35,044 bases of DNA from assembly GCA_902604855.1 (NCBI GenBank), contig CACLAF010000012.1, forward strand, positions 1 through 35,044, in the 5' to 3' direction. The position numbers and the translations under genes were made by a program. Shown piece by piece: positions 26,101-33,826 of this stretch; positions within the stretch are counted from its first letter, which is position 1; each line of letters begins with the position of its first letter. The DNA comes from an uncultured SAR86 cluster bacterium. GTDB lineage: Bacteria > Pseudomonadota > Gammaproteobacteria > Magnimaribacterales > Magnimaribacteraceae. The notes under the pieces were generated by a model. It ran no database searches. It saw only the letters and a program-made list of their open reading frames with translations, and was not told where the DNA came from.

Positions 26101-26187
26101 TTAGCTGATAGATTTTATGGCTTCTTTGCTGATGCTCATCAAGACTATGGAAGAAATTACTACTTAGACTTTAGACTAAAAATGTAA
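23140..26187 (+). CDS. TonB-dependent outer-membrane receptor 2
   Basis: A 1015-residue outer-membrane transporter of the same broad class as receptor 1. The signal peptide ends near ILNA (residue 21) and is followed by the TonB-box-like EEIEEVVVTG at 23-32. The plug contains AYNLRNMGVGNTLVLLNGRR and VELLKDGASAIYGADAVAGVVN. The long barrel ends in DFRLKM, lacking the terminal Phe or Tyr that most barrel proteins have. ATG 23140 is preferred over TTG 23128, because the GGGGAAA-N3-ATG arrangement seen at receptor 1 recurs here. The cargo is unknown. It is followed by a strong terminator and then an SLC13 transporter gene. Confidence 0.93.
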   Translation: MKKITLMVLFGLLINPGILNANEEIEEVVVTGSQIKGAKITGVLPVTILSSDDIDVIGPEDGTELMENIAEQGVNYFTEAESDSGGVNSARGDVGAYNLRNMGVGNTLVLLNGRRLVNNAGYQTELLGGDFVPTMSVNSNLIPSNALDRVELLKDGASAIYGADAVAGVVNNVLDTDYTGFEVSFRGNGYDHFAANDDRVQIKYGADLNEGRTNVSIMFDFYDRDSIAASEDPRWGDSDHRKWIPSDSLWANDSSFNNRYSGKWPQLDIRGASGYETEDENGNEVDIYYTDSEGNRLARYSDFAGEIQLMPSSDPRCSRSDSQDTGYGTCLAVDTTSMANGEYYINPGQFRDYRGELERDNTFIFINHEFDEGMELFAELGQYNSDYRRLKEPAGDFSTALLNIGSDYYYANIIGLTAQNIASQEAANAIRIANGLEPRSINTNIRIDNWRPDIGPRIINVEKETSRFLIGLRGNTDSGWDWEAAILSTKAESEDFTQNRLSNSLLEAGLSDSTSNAINIFSADVKTALAPAIINVSRDDTSELSSFDFKASNPEIFNLPAGPVAMLLGFEYRKEEYSDDRDPRLDGTTRFTSTITRLTFPFVGDVLGSSPTADTTGERETNSIFAEFILPLANNIESQIALRHEDPDDTDSSTVGKFALGWDVSQNFSLRGSFSTSFRVPNLIQKNQLYVTRYGGVNDAVGVYVGGSNSFALDDRYSIQSFRIGNPDLKPEESDNYSVGFVWTPEILEGLTITYDEWEIKKENTIVLLGRSNVLVNDLINLINFGTSNCSNYSNPFVTRDTDFSYSSAELAAFSSAGICPVGEAQVVTDPYANAATRTIAGNDLGIYYDLDTDIGRFKLSVNHSETDKFTQEPTDTYAQLAAAQDSGIIPFDVSLSGFGDLALQDGNYVKKTSMKLNYKYGDWGAQISSLKKGQFYQSSETRSDGTRYMIPSMRTVNASVYYNFEIGDYDARIKLAVKNIDDERAPLADRFYGFFADAHQDYGRNYYLDFRLKM

Positions 26188-26200
26188 TCCTTAGTAACTG

Positions 26201-26229
26201 AAAAAAGGGAGTTATTACTCCCTTTTTTA
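26201..26229 (+). terminator. Intrinsic terminator after TonB receptor 2
   Basis: A perfect 12-bp inverted repeat, AAAAAAGGGAGT (26201-26212) and ACTCCCTTTTTT (26217-26228), with loop TATT. It ends in a T-run, 13 nt after the receptor stop and 15 nt before the transporter ATG. The A and T flanks make it potentially active in both directions. Confidence 0.93.
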
Positions 26230-26243
26230 TTTAAAATAAAAAT

Positions 26244-27689
26244 ATGAACTTCATGGTTGATAATAAAGGATTTGTCCTTGGACTTATCATGGCATTAATA
26301 GTGCTTGCTCTCCCCACTCCTGAAAATCTTTCTAGTGAAGCCCATAGAACTGCTGCTATATTTTTACTAATGGGTACATGGTGGGCAACTGAAGCAGTTC
26401 CTGTAGCTGTAACAGCTCTAGTTCCCTTAGCATTATTTCCTCTATTGGGAATAGTTGATATTCAAAATGCAGCCAATCCTTATGCTAATAAGATAGTTTA
26501 TCTATTTCTTGGAGGGTTCCTAATTGCTACTGCTATACAAAAATGGAATCTACACAAAAGAATAGCTTTATTCGTCCTGAATAATGCAGGATCAAATGGT
26601 GCTTCTCTGATACTAGGCTTTATGGTGACTGCTGCTGTTATAAGTATGTGGGTAATGAATACAGCTACAACTATTATGCTCTTACCTATTGGTCTTGCTG
26701 TAATCACAGTTGTAAAAGAAACCGTTAAAGGTTTGAGCGAAAAAGAAACGGAGAATTTCCAACTTGCCTTGCTTTTGGGAATTGCATATGGAGCTACCAT
26801 CGGAGGCATGTCGACTCTAATTGGTACAGGTCCAAATGGAATGCTAGCAGCCTTCATGGCAGATAACTATGGATTGGACATCAGCTTTGTAGATTGGATG
26901 AAAGTTGGAGTTCCATTAAGTGCTGTGATGTTACCTTGCAGTTGGTTGATCTTAACCAGAATAATTTTTAAGGTTAAATTTGAAACTTCTACTGAAACTA
27001 TCGCACTATTATCAGATATGAAAGAAGAATTAGGCTCTTTAAGAGGTCCTGAATATAAAGTTTTATTAGTATTCATACTAACGGCTGCTGCATGGATGTT
27101 TAGAACTCTGATAGATAATATTACTTTTCTAGAAGGTCTCTCTGATGCCGGTATAGCAATGATTGCTTCATTGGCCTTATTTCTTGTTCCAAGCGGAGAT
27201 AAAGAAAAAAAAGGTGGATTATTAGAATGGCAAGATGCTCAAGAGAATGTTCCTTGGGGTCTTTTAGTATTATTTGGAGGCGGTCTTAGTCTTGCAAATG
27301 CAGTTCAGACTACAGGTCTTGCTATATGGATGGGCAACCTGCTTCCGGAAGGTATTAATTTAGTATTACTCGTGGTTTTGGTGGTCACGATGATTTTGTT
27401 TTTGACAGAACTTACATCCAACTTGGCTACGACAGCTACTTTTCTTCCTGTTGTAGCTGCTGTTGCTATTCAGTCAGATTTTAATCCTATCCTATTAACT
27501 GCTGCTGTAGGTTTAGCTGCTAGTTGTGCTTTCATGTTGCCTGTAGCAACACCTCCTAACGCAATTGTGTTTGGATCAGGTTTAATAAGAGTTCCCCAAA
27601 TGGCTAGAGCAGGATTTCTGATAAATGTCTTAGGAATAATTATTGTTTCTTTTGTTGCAGTTGTTTCAGTGCCCTTCTTTCTTCTTTAA
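26244..27689 (+). CDS. SLC13/DASS-family anion symporter
   Basis: A 481-residue inner-membrane transporter of the divalent anion:Na+ symporter family, which imports dicarboxylates, citrate or sulfate. Many hydrophobic spans are evident. Family landmarks include GTWWATEAVPVAVTAL near 44-59, GIAYGATIGGMSTLIGTGPN near 179-198, FGGGLSLANAV, and VATPPNAIVFGSG near the end. The two SNT cation/substrate motifs are altered: MNT at 138-140 and SNL at 392-394. It lies after a terminator, so it needs its own promoter, which must lie in or overlap the hairpin region. Its stop overlaps the stop of the convergent gamma-glutamyltransferase gene in TTAA. Confidence 0.88.
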   Translation: MNFMVDNKGFVLGLIMALIVLALPTPENLSSEAHRTAAIFLLMGTWWATEAVPVAVTALVPLALFPLLGIVDIQNAANPYANKIVYLFLGGFLIATAIQKWNLHKRIALFVLNNAGSNGASLILGFMVTAAVISMWVMNTATTIMLLPIGLAVITVVKETVKGLSEKETENFQLALLLGIAYGATIGGMSTLIGTGPNGMLAAFMADNYGLDISFVDWMKVGVPLSAVMLPCSWLILTRIIFKVKFETSTETIALLSDMKEELGSLRGPEYKVLLVFILTAAAWMFRTLIDNITFLEGLSDAGIAMIASLALFLVPSGDKEKKGGLLEWQDAQENVPWGLLVLFGGGLSLANAVQTTGLAIWMGNLLPEGINLVLLVVLVVTMILFLTELTSNLATTATFLPVVAAVAIQSDFNPILLTAAVGLAASCAFMLPVATPPNAIVFGSGLIRVPQMARAGFLINVLGIIIVSFVAVVSVPFFLL

Positions 27690-29389
27690 TTGCCTTTTGC
27701 TAGAGCTCCAGGCCTTCTGGTATCAGCCACTCCAAATATATTTCCTTTGTCTAAAAAGATAGCTTGCACACTGCCCATGGTATTAGAACTTTCAACTTTG
27801 TGCCCTCTGTCGATAAGCAAGCTAATAGTATCCGGACTAAAGCCAGTCTCTAATTGAAGATTACCTTCCAATCTTTGATTTATCCTGGGAGCTATCATTG
27901 CTTCAGTAAAACTCATCTCGTGATCAATTACATTGCTAATTACTTGAGTAATGATATTAGGAATTCGACCACCACCTGGAGAGCCTAAAATCATGAAAAG
28001 ATCGCCATTAGGATCAAAAACAAGCGTAGGTGTTTGAGTGCTTATCATTCTCTTACCTGGCTCAAGTTTATTGGCCTCACTTGTACCATATTGCATATCA
28101 TCTCTCCCGTAAAAATGAGAAAAGTTTCTCATTTGATTGTTCATTAAAAATCCGCCTTTTGTAATGGTTACGCCAGAACCAAAAGAAGAACCCAGGGTGT
28201 ATGTGTTTGAAACAGCATTACCTTCGGAATCGATAACCGAGAAATGAGTAGTATCTGGACTCTCATCATATCTCTTGAGATCACCCTCATAAATCTGTCC
28301 ATCAGGAGTTCTCATTCGACTTATTTGGTCAGATAAATCTTTAGAATATTGTTTACTTAAAATCTGCTTAATTGGTACATCATAAAAATCAGGATCTCCG
28401 TGATACTCTGCTCTGTCCGCATAAGCTCTTTGCATTGCTTCAGAAAGAATATGAATTGTTTTAGCTGAATTATGGCCTGAATCTTTTAAATTGAAATTTT
28501 CTAAAATATTTAAAGTTTGAAGTAAAACTAAGCCGCCACTAGCTGCAGGAGCCATAGAAATTACTTTATAGCCTCTATAGGACGTCTCTATAGGCTCTCT
28601 ATATTTAGCTTCATAAGAAGCCATATCTTCGAGAGTTATTAATCCTCCATTGGATAAGGATTCTTCAGAAATCCATTTAGCTATTTCACCTCTATAAAAT
28701 ACATCAGCGCCCTTCTCGCTTATCATAAACAAAGTTTTAGCCAAGTTTGGTTGTTTAAAATTACTTTTGATTTCAAGAGGAGCTTCATTATCGCCATAGA
28801 ATTTATTTTTGGAAGTCTCATTAGAAAGCATAGACTCTTTTCCCCACTCTAAGACGTAATTTAAATCACGAGTAACTTCAAAGCCACCTCTTGCCAATCT
28901 TATGGAAGGCATCAGCAAGTCTACCAACGGCATAGTTCCATGATCCTGATGAGCTTTAAGTAGGCCTGCTACAGATCCAGGTACTGCATTTACAAGATGA
29001 CCAAACCTTACAACACTGTCTTCTTGGACAAATAAATCGCTTGTTGCTGATTTTGGAGCTGCAGAACGATAATCTATTGAAGTGACATCGTCTTTCTCTT
29101 TATCATAGATTAAAACGAATCCTCCACCTCCTAAGTTTCCTGCTCTAGGAAGAGTAACTGCTAAAGCAAAGCCAATGGCAACCGAAGCATCTACTGCATT
29201 TCCTCCTTTCTTAAGTATTTCGTAACCTGCCTCAGTAGCATGACTATTTTGAGAAACAACCATAAACTCATTAGAAATCTCTGGATGGATTCTATTTTGG
29301 TAATCTAGAGTTGTTTGAGTTCTTGTTTGTGATAGACCATCAAAAGAAATAAATAAGAAAAGAAGATGAGAAAAATAACTTTTTGTCAT
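27686..29389 (-). CDS. Gamma-glutamyltransferase-family hydrolase with divergent substrate pocket
   Basis: A 567-residue Ntn-hydrolase precursor with an N-terminal signal peptide (about 20 residues), expected to be periplasmic and to self-cleave before Thr380 in SPDTTHFS. GGNAVDA, LPRAGNLGGGGF, IDYRSAAP and LGSPGGGRI follow the family plan. Compared with E. coli GGT, positions that hold the glutamate are changed: TYTLG (Asn411 position is Gly), NNQMRNF (Asp433 position is Asn), and ISTQTP in place of LSSMSP. The nucleophile and oxyanion glycines remain. It may be an active acylase or amidase for other substrates. It lies 9 nt after a second, more canonical GGT gene, so they form a tandem pair. 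Confidence 0.87.
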   Translation of the reverse strand: MTKSYFSHLLFLFISFDGLSQTRTQTTLDYQNRIHPEISNEFMVVSQNSHATEAGYEILKKGGNAVDASVAIGFALAVTLPRAGNLGGGGFVLIYDKEKDDVTSIDYRSAAPKSATSDLFVQEDSVVRFGHLVNAVPGSVAGLLKAHQDHGTMPLVDLLMPSIRLARGGFEVTRDLNYVLEWGKESMLSNETSKNKFYGDNEAPLEIKSNFKQPNLAKTLFMISEKGADVFYRGEIAKWISEESLSNGGLITLEDMASYEAKYREPIETSYRGYKVISMAPAASGGLVLLQTLNILENFNLKDSGHNSAKTIHILSEAMQRAYADRAEYHGDPDFYDVPIKQILSKQYSKDLSDQISRMRTPDGQIYEGDLKRYDESPDTTHFSVIDSEGNAVSNTYTLGSSFGSGVTITKGGFLMNNQMRNFSHFYGRDDMQYGTSEANKLEPGKRMISTQTPTLVFDPNGDLFMILGSPGGGRIPNIITQVISNVIDHEMSFTEAMIAPRINQRLEGNLQLETGFSPDTISLLIDRGHKVESSNTMGSVQAIFLDKGNIFGVADTRRPGALAKGN

Positions 29390-29398
29390 GAAGTTATT

Positions 29399-31114
29399 TT
29401 AAGGAGTTGCAACTCCAGCACTAGGTCGTCTTGGATCTGCCACACCATAGAAATAATTTCCTTCTTTCATGATCGCCTGAACACTGCCCATTGTTGATGA
29501 GGGATATAATCTATAACCTTTTTGCTTTAAAAGTGTTTCAGTATCAGTACCAAATCCTTTTTCTATCATCAATACTTCGGGCAACCATTGATGATGAATG
29601 CGCGGGCTATGAACTGCTTGAGCTATATTCATTTCATGGTCCATTACATTAATAGCAACTTGTAACACGGTTGTAATAATCCTACTACCACCCGGGCTTC
29701 CTAAAATTACATAAGGTTCGTCATTTTTAAAAATAATTGCTGGAGTCATCGACGAAAGAGGTCTTTTATTCCCTTCTATTGCATTAGCTTCGGATCCGAG
29801 TAATCCATATCCATTAGGTGTTCCTGGCTTAGATGAGAAATCATCCATTTCATTATTAATCAACATACCCGTGCCAGGAATCATCTTTCCTGAGCCATAA
29901 GAAAAATTAATGGTGTATGTATTAGAAACCGCATTTCCAGAAGCATCCATAACAGAAAAATGAGTTGTATCAGGACTTTCATAAGGATAAGGATCGCCTG
30001 GAGAAATTTCACTTGAAGGTGTTATTTTGTCTGTCGAAATGTCTAAATTTAAAGATTTTGCATATTCTTTGCTTGTAAGACTTGAGGGAACTTCGTAAAA
30101 ATCGCTATCACCTAAATACTTACTTCTATCAGCATAGGCTCTTTTCATTATCTCAGCGAGAATGTGAATACCTTCTGAGCTTCCAAAGCCCATTTCTTTG
30201 ATGGGAAACTCTTCAAGCATATTTAGCATTTGTACTAAGTGAGTTCCACCTGAGCTGCTAGGCGGCATAGATACAATTTTAAAATCCCTATAATTTCCAG
30301 TGAGTGGCTGCCTTTCAACTATGTTGTAATTATCCAAATCTTCAAGAGTGATCAAGCCACCATTTTTTTCCATTTCTTTTACAATAAGCTTGGCTATGTT
30401 TCCACGATAAAAAGCATCAGGTCCGTATTTGCTAATTTGTTTAAGAGTAGATGCAAGGTCTGTTTGTATAAGAATTTCTCCAGCCTCATAGAGACTGCCA
30501 TCTGATTTAAAAAAGACCTTTGAGGCAGCAGGATCTGAAGATAATCTTTCTCTGTAACGTTTTGAAGCTAGTGTATTTGCTAAATCATGAGGGATTTCAA
30601 AACCTTCTTCTGCCAATTTAATAGATGGTTCCATTATTTCCTGCCAAGTCAGAGTGCCATATTTAGTTAAAGCGTGATAGAAACCAGCAACAGAACCTGG
30701 AACACCTGCTGATAAAAGAGAAAATTGAGCTTTATTCCTGTCATAATCTCCATTTTCATCTAAAAATAAATCTCTAGAAGCAGCGGCTGGTGCTTTTTCT
30801 CTATAATCAATGGTCAAACTCTTATCTTCATCTTTGAGATGTATAACCATAAAGCCACCTCCTCCAATATTTCCTGCTCTAGGTAATACAACCGCTAAGG
30901 CTAGGCCTGTAGCTACTGCTGCATCTACCGCATTTCCACCCCTTCTCAAGATAGAAGCTCCTACTTCACTTGCGATCATTCTTTGAGAGACAACCATCCC
31001 CTCATCACTTATAACCGGATGATTAATAGATTGATATTCAATGATAGGAAGATCTGTGGACTCGATTTGTCCTATAAAAGTTATGCTAAAAAGGTAGATA
31101 AAGAAATTTTTCAT
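29399..31114 (-). CDS. ggt: Gamma-glutamyltransferase (canonical pocket)
   Basis: A 571-residue GGT precursor, secreted (signal peptide MKNFFIYLFSITFIG), which cleaves or transfers gamma-glutamyl groups of glutathione and related peptides in the periplasm. Autoprocessing is predicted before Thr383 in SPDTTHFS. Key pocket residues are retained: IDYREKAP (Arg), TYTIN (Asn), NNEMDDF (Asp; Glu replaces the usual Gln), RPLSSMTP (both Ser) and LGSPGGSRI. ATG 31114 is used; the reading frame also offers TTG at 31120. There is no Shine-Dalgarno site. It is the first of a tandem pair with the divergent paralogue downstream. Confidence 0.92.
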   Translation of the reverse strand: MKNFFIYLFSITFIGQIESTDLPIIEYQSINHPVISDEGMVVSQRMIASEVGASILRRGGNAVDAAVATGLALAVVLPRAGNIGGGGFMVIHLKDEDKSLTIDYREKAPAAASRDLFLDENGDYDRNKAQFSLLSAGVPGSVAGFYHALTKYGTLTWQEIMEPSIKLAEEGFEIPHDLANTLASKRYRERLSSDPAASKVFFKSDGSLYEAGEILIQTDLASTLKQISKYGPDAFYRGNIAKLIVKEMEKNGGLITLEDLDNYNIVERQPLTGNYRDFKIVSMPPSSSGGTHLVQMLNMLEEFPIKEMGFGSSEGIHILAEIMKRAYADRSKYLGDSDFYEVPSSLTSKEYAKSLNLDISTDKITPSSEISPGDPYPYESPDTTHFSVMDASGNAVSNTYTINFSYGSGKMIPGTGMLINNEMDDFSSKPGTPNGYGLLGSEANAIEGNKRPLSSMTPAIIFKNDEPYVILGSPGGSRIITTVLQVAINVMDHEMNIAQAVHSPRIHHQWLPEVLMIEKGFGTDTETLLKQKGYRLYPSSTMGSVQAIMKEGNYFYGVADPRRPSAGVATP

Positions 31115-31152
31115 AATCAAGCTATTTTGCGTATATAGATCTGTTTGTTGCC

Positions 31153-31158
31153 ATTATA
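31153..31158 (-). promoter_or_regulatory. Candidate -10 box for the gamma-glutamyltransferase pair
   Basis: A perfect TATAAT on the minus strand in the 56-bp gap after the beta-lactamase-fold gene. It would start transcription about 32 nt before the GGT ATG. No good -35 is visible at the standard distance, so this is tentative. Confidence 0.35.
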
Positions 31159-31170
31159 AAGAACGATCAA

Positions 31171-32550
31171 TTAATCATCTATGGCTTGATAAACCAATGC
31201 CGAATATGTCTCTCTCAATAATTCTGAACTGCCTAATACTTGGGTCATAAGAACGGCCACAAGCTCTTCTTCCGGATCTATCCAAAATATAGTTGAAGCC
31301 GCTCCACCCCAAAAAAACATTCCTTTTGAGCCATACTGTCCGGCTTTAGCCGGATCAGTTAAAACCCCTACAGTTAAACCGATTCCAGCTCCTCGTCTGT
31401 ATCCTCCAGCAGTTTCTAAATATGCGTCCGAAGAAAAGGTATCTGGTAAATGATTTCCAGACATAAGTTCAACTGATTTACGGCTAATAATCCTTACATC
31501 ACCAAGCTTGCCTCCATTTAGAAGCATTTGTGCAAATTTTAGATAATCTTCTGCAGAAGAAACTAAACCTGAACCTCCATCAAAAACGGTAGCCTCCTGA
31601 AAGTACGCACTATTTTGCTTTCCATCTACTCTCAACATTGTTAAATCTTTAGGCAATCTTTCATCAAGTTCAGGGAAATATCTTCTAAGGTCTTTTACCT
31701 CGGCGTATAAAGTTGTGAATCTGTCTCTTTTTGATTCAGGCACCGAAAAAAAAGTATCCATCATGTTTAAAGGATTAAAAATTTTTTCTTCAAGAAATTT
31801 ATCAAATCTTATTCCTGAGGCTCTTTCGACTACACAACCTAAAACATCCATTCCAACTGAATATGTATAGTTAGCTGAAGGTTGATGCATTAGCGGAGCT
31901 TCAGTTGCTAATGCTTCAGCAAAACTACATATATCCTCAAAGGGTTTGCTTGCGGCAATTATTCCGTTTTTGAAACTTTCTTCAGTTACGTTGTTTATGG
32001 AAAAGTAAGGACTTAAATTCTTTTCTCTGTATATTTTTGCGAGCTGCTCACTGGCAGTAAAATCATAAGCCAAACCTGATGTATGGGTTGCGAGATCCCT
32101 TAAGGTTATCTTTTTAGTTTGTTCAACAAGATTTGTGGAACCATCTTCTTCTACGACAAGAACTTTTGTTTCAGCAAATTCTGGTATGTAAAGTGAAACT
32201 GGATCATTTAGCCTAACTTTTCCTTCCTCTAGAAGAATCATGAGAGCTACTCCTGTGATTGGTTTGCTCATTGAGTAGATTCTAAAAAGAGAATCTTTTT
32301 TTAGATTTTCACCGGTTTCTACATCTGCAAAGCCAATTGTCTCGTAATGAACAACTTTACCCTTTCTAGCTACAGCAGAGACAAAGCCAGGAAACTTTCC
32401 TTTCTTTAAATACAATTCACTCAAAGTAGGTGCAATTTTCTGTAGCCTTTCGTATGACATATTGGCCTGATCGGCTTCATATGAACTAGTAACGATAGAC
32501 AGGCTAAATAAAGATATTATAAAAAAGAAAATAGATTTAGATTTGAGCAT
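31171..32550 (-). CDS. Beta-lactamase-fold serine hydrolase (class C / EstB-like)
   Basis: A 459-residue exported protein (signal peptide about residues 1-23). The nucleophile motif SxxK is S93-M-S-K96 in IYSMSKP; the second motif is Tyr-based in NYTYSVGMD, where true class C lactamases have YxN. HTSGL and a C-terminal WGGAAS, in place of KTG, place it with the EstB-type esterases and D-aminopeptidase relatives rather than antibiotic-degrading enzymes. It probably hydrolyses small esters or peptidic amides in the periplasm. AGGGAAA lies 3 nt before the ATG. It is divergent from an SDR gene across a 78-bp region with an imperfect dyad, and 56 bp upstream of the GGT pair. Confidence 0.87.
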   Translation of the reverse strand: MLKSKSIFFFIISLFSLSIVTSSYEADQANMSYERLQKIAPTLSELYLKKGKFPGFVSAVARKGKVVHYETIGFADVETGENLKKDSLFRIYSMSKPITGVALMILLEEGKVRLNDPVSLYIPEFAETKVLVVEEDGSTNLVEQTKKITLRDLATHTSGLAYDFTASEQLAKIYREKNLSPYFSINNVTEESFKNGIIAASKPFEDICSFAEALATEAPLMHQPSANYTYSVGMDVLGCVVERASGIRFDKFLEEKIFNPLNMMDTFFSVPESKRDRFTTLYAEVKDLRRYFPELDERLPKDLTMLRVDGKQNSAYFQEATVFDGGSGLVSSAEDYLKFAQMLLNGGKLGDVRIISRKSVELMSGNHLPDTFSSDAYLETAGGYRRGAGIGLTVGVLTDPAKAGQYGSKGMFFWGGAASTIFWIDPEEELVAVLMTQVLGSSELLRETYSALVYQAIDD

Positions 32551-32562
32551 ATTTTTCCCTGT

Positions 32563-32623
32563 AAATTTACTGTTAGCAATGATACTGAATAATTTGATTA
32601 ATATAAGGGTTAACTGTAAATTT
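32563..32623. repeat. Imperfect 13-bp inverted repeat between divergent genes
   Basis: AAATTTACTGTTA (32563-32575) and TAACTGTAAATTT (32611-32623) pair at 12 of 13 positions around a 35-nt centre. As a result each divergent gene has nearly the same TAACnGTAAATTT element just before its start, 12 nt from the hydrolase ATG and 5 nt from the SDR ATG. It may be a pair of operator half-sites or duplicated -10 regions. Confidence 0.5.
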
Positions 32624-32628
32624 TGAAT

Positions 32629-33426
32629 ATGAATTTAAACCTTAAAAGTAAGAATGCGATTGTTTGTGCCTCCAGCCAAGGGTTGGGTAAAGCTGCTGCT
32701 ATGGACCTAGCAATGGAAGGAGTAAACCTTGCAATTTGTTCAAGAGATTTAAATAAAATTAATAAAGTTAAGGATGAAATACTTGAAAGGACTGAACAAA
32801 ATATCAAAGTAGTATCTCTACAGGTTAATCTTGATTCTGCAAAGGAGATCAATGGGTTCTTTCAAGAAGTCGAAAGTAGCCTTGGGTCAGTCGATATACT
32901 GGTAAATAATACTGGGGGTCCACCACCAAGTTCATTTGAGCAAATTTCTGATGAAGATTGGCAAAATGCATTCAATTCAACAATGATGTCTGCAGTTCGT
33001 CTTTCAAGAGCCGTAATACCAAACATGAAAGAGAATGGCTGGGGGCGTATAATTAATATTTCCTCGGTATCGGTAAAAACTCCTGTAAGCGGATTATTCC
33101 TTTCTAACAGCCTTAGAATGGGTGTTCTGGGATGGGCAAAAGCACTAGCAGATGAAGTAGCTGCTCATGGCATAACTGTTAATACTGTTTGTCCTGGTTA
33201 TACAAGGACAGAGAGAGTCGAAGCTATCTTAGAATCTCAATCTTCCTCTTCTGGTTTAAGTAAAGAAGAAATAGAAAAAACCATTGCCGATAATATTCCA
33301 ATGAAGAGAGTTGGCGAAGCAGAAGATTTAGCAGGTTTGATAACTTTTTTGGCTTCTAAGAAAGCAGATTATATGACTGGTTTGGCTGTGCAAGTAGACG
33401 GAGGATCTGCAAGGACCTTTTACTAG
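32629..33426 (+). CDS. SDR-fold protein with non-canonical catalytic residues
   Basis: A 265-residue protein of the FabG-like SDR fold. The cofactor loop CASSQGLG replaces TGxxxGIG, VNNTGGPPP replaces NNAG, and Ser is present in NISSVSV. The expected YxxxK is read as SNSLR in FLSNSLRMGV, so both catalytic Tyr and Lys are missing. The C-terminal MTGLAVQVDGG is normal. A recognised SDR subgroup annotated as 3-oxoacyl reductase shares the NxGGPPP and LSNxxR features, so this is a family trait rather than damage. It may be a reductase with another proton donor or a non-enzymatic binder. ATG 32629 is used; TTG 32623 is the alternative. Confidence 0.8.
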   Translation: MNLNLKSKNAIVCASSQGLGKAAAMDLAMEGVNLAICSRDLNKINKVKDEILERTEQNIKVVSLQVNLDSAKEINGFFQEVESSLGSVDILVNNTGGPPPSSFEQISDEDWQNAFNSTMMSAVRLSRAVIPNMKENGWGRIINISSVSVKTPVSGLFLSNSLRMGVLGWAKALADEVAAHGITVNTVCPGYTRTERVEAILESQSSSSGLSKEEIEKTIADNIPMKRVGEAEDLAGLITFLASKKADYMTGLAVQVDGGSARTFY

Positions 33427-33749
33427 TCCTTAAAATACTTATTAAGTCGTCTTACTTGCTTGGGAGGCTTTCTCATTAGTACGTAGCAGATAGAAGAGAT
33501 AAAACCTGAAATGATCAGTGGAGTCGCTAAATATCCTATATAAAAATACGCAGATGCATTAGAAGGGATGTCGCCTCCATAGCTCTGCATAAAAAACAAT
33601 AATAATGAAATTACCAGAAATAATGAGAATATTTTTTTCTTATAGGCCTGGTGCCTAGAAGCCTCTTCAATGAGTTCTTTTAGAAGGAATTGTTGATCAA
33701 TCTCTTCAGAACTGACATTGAGCTTTCCATTTGTATAGGACCATTTCAT
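33423..33749 (-). CDS. Small two-helix membrane protein, unknown function
   Basis: A 108-residue protein I do not recognise. A soluble N-terminal 38 residues (MKWSYTNGKLNVSSEE) precede a hydrophobic span at about 41-56 (FSLFLVISLLLFFMQS) and a second at about 68-92. A basic tail (RKPPKQVRRLNKYFKD) would lie in the cytosol by the positive-inside rule. GGGAG precedes the ATG by 6 nt. Its stop overlaps the convergent SDR stop in CTAG. It follows the thermonuclease-family gene on the opposite side of a 77-bp gap, but that gene is downstream, so any shared transcript would run from this gene's side last; no function is implied. Confidence 0.7.
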   Translation of the reverse strand: MKWSYTNGKLNVSSEEIDQQFLLKELIEEASRHQAYKKKIFSLFLVISLLLFFMQSYGGDIPSNASAYFYIGYLATPLIISGFISSICYVLMRKPPKQVRRLNKYFKD

Positions 33750-33826
33750 ATGATTCTCCCTTAGATCATTATAAATGGGTTAGATTGCCTTAACAATTTT
33801 TAGATAAAAAAGCTTCCTTCCAAAAA

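Noticed and set aside
31171-32550. Class C beta-lactamase conferring drug resistance
   Set aside because: It lacks the YxN and KTG motifs of true class C enzymes; the pattern fits EstB-type esterases or related peptidases.
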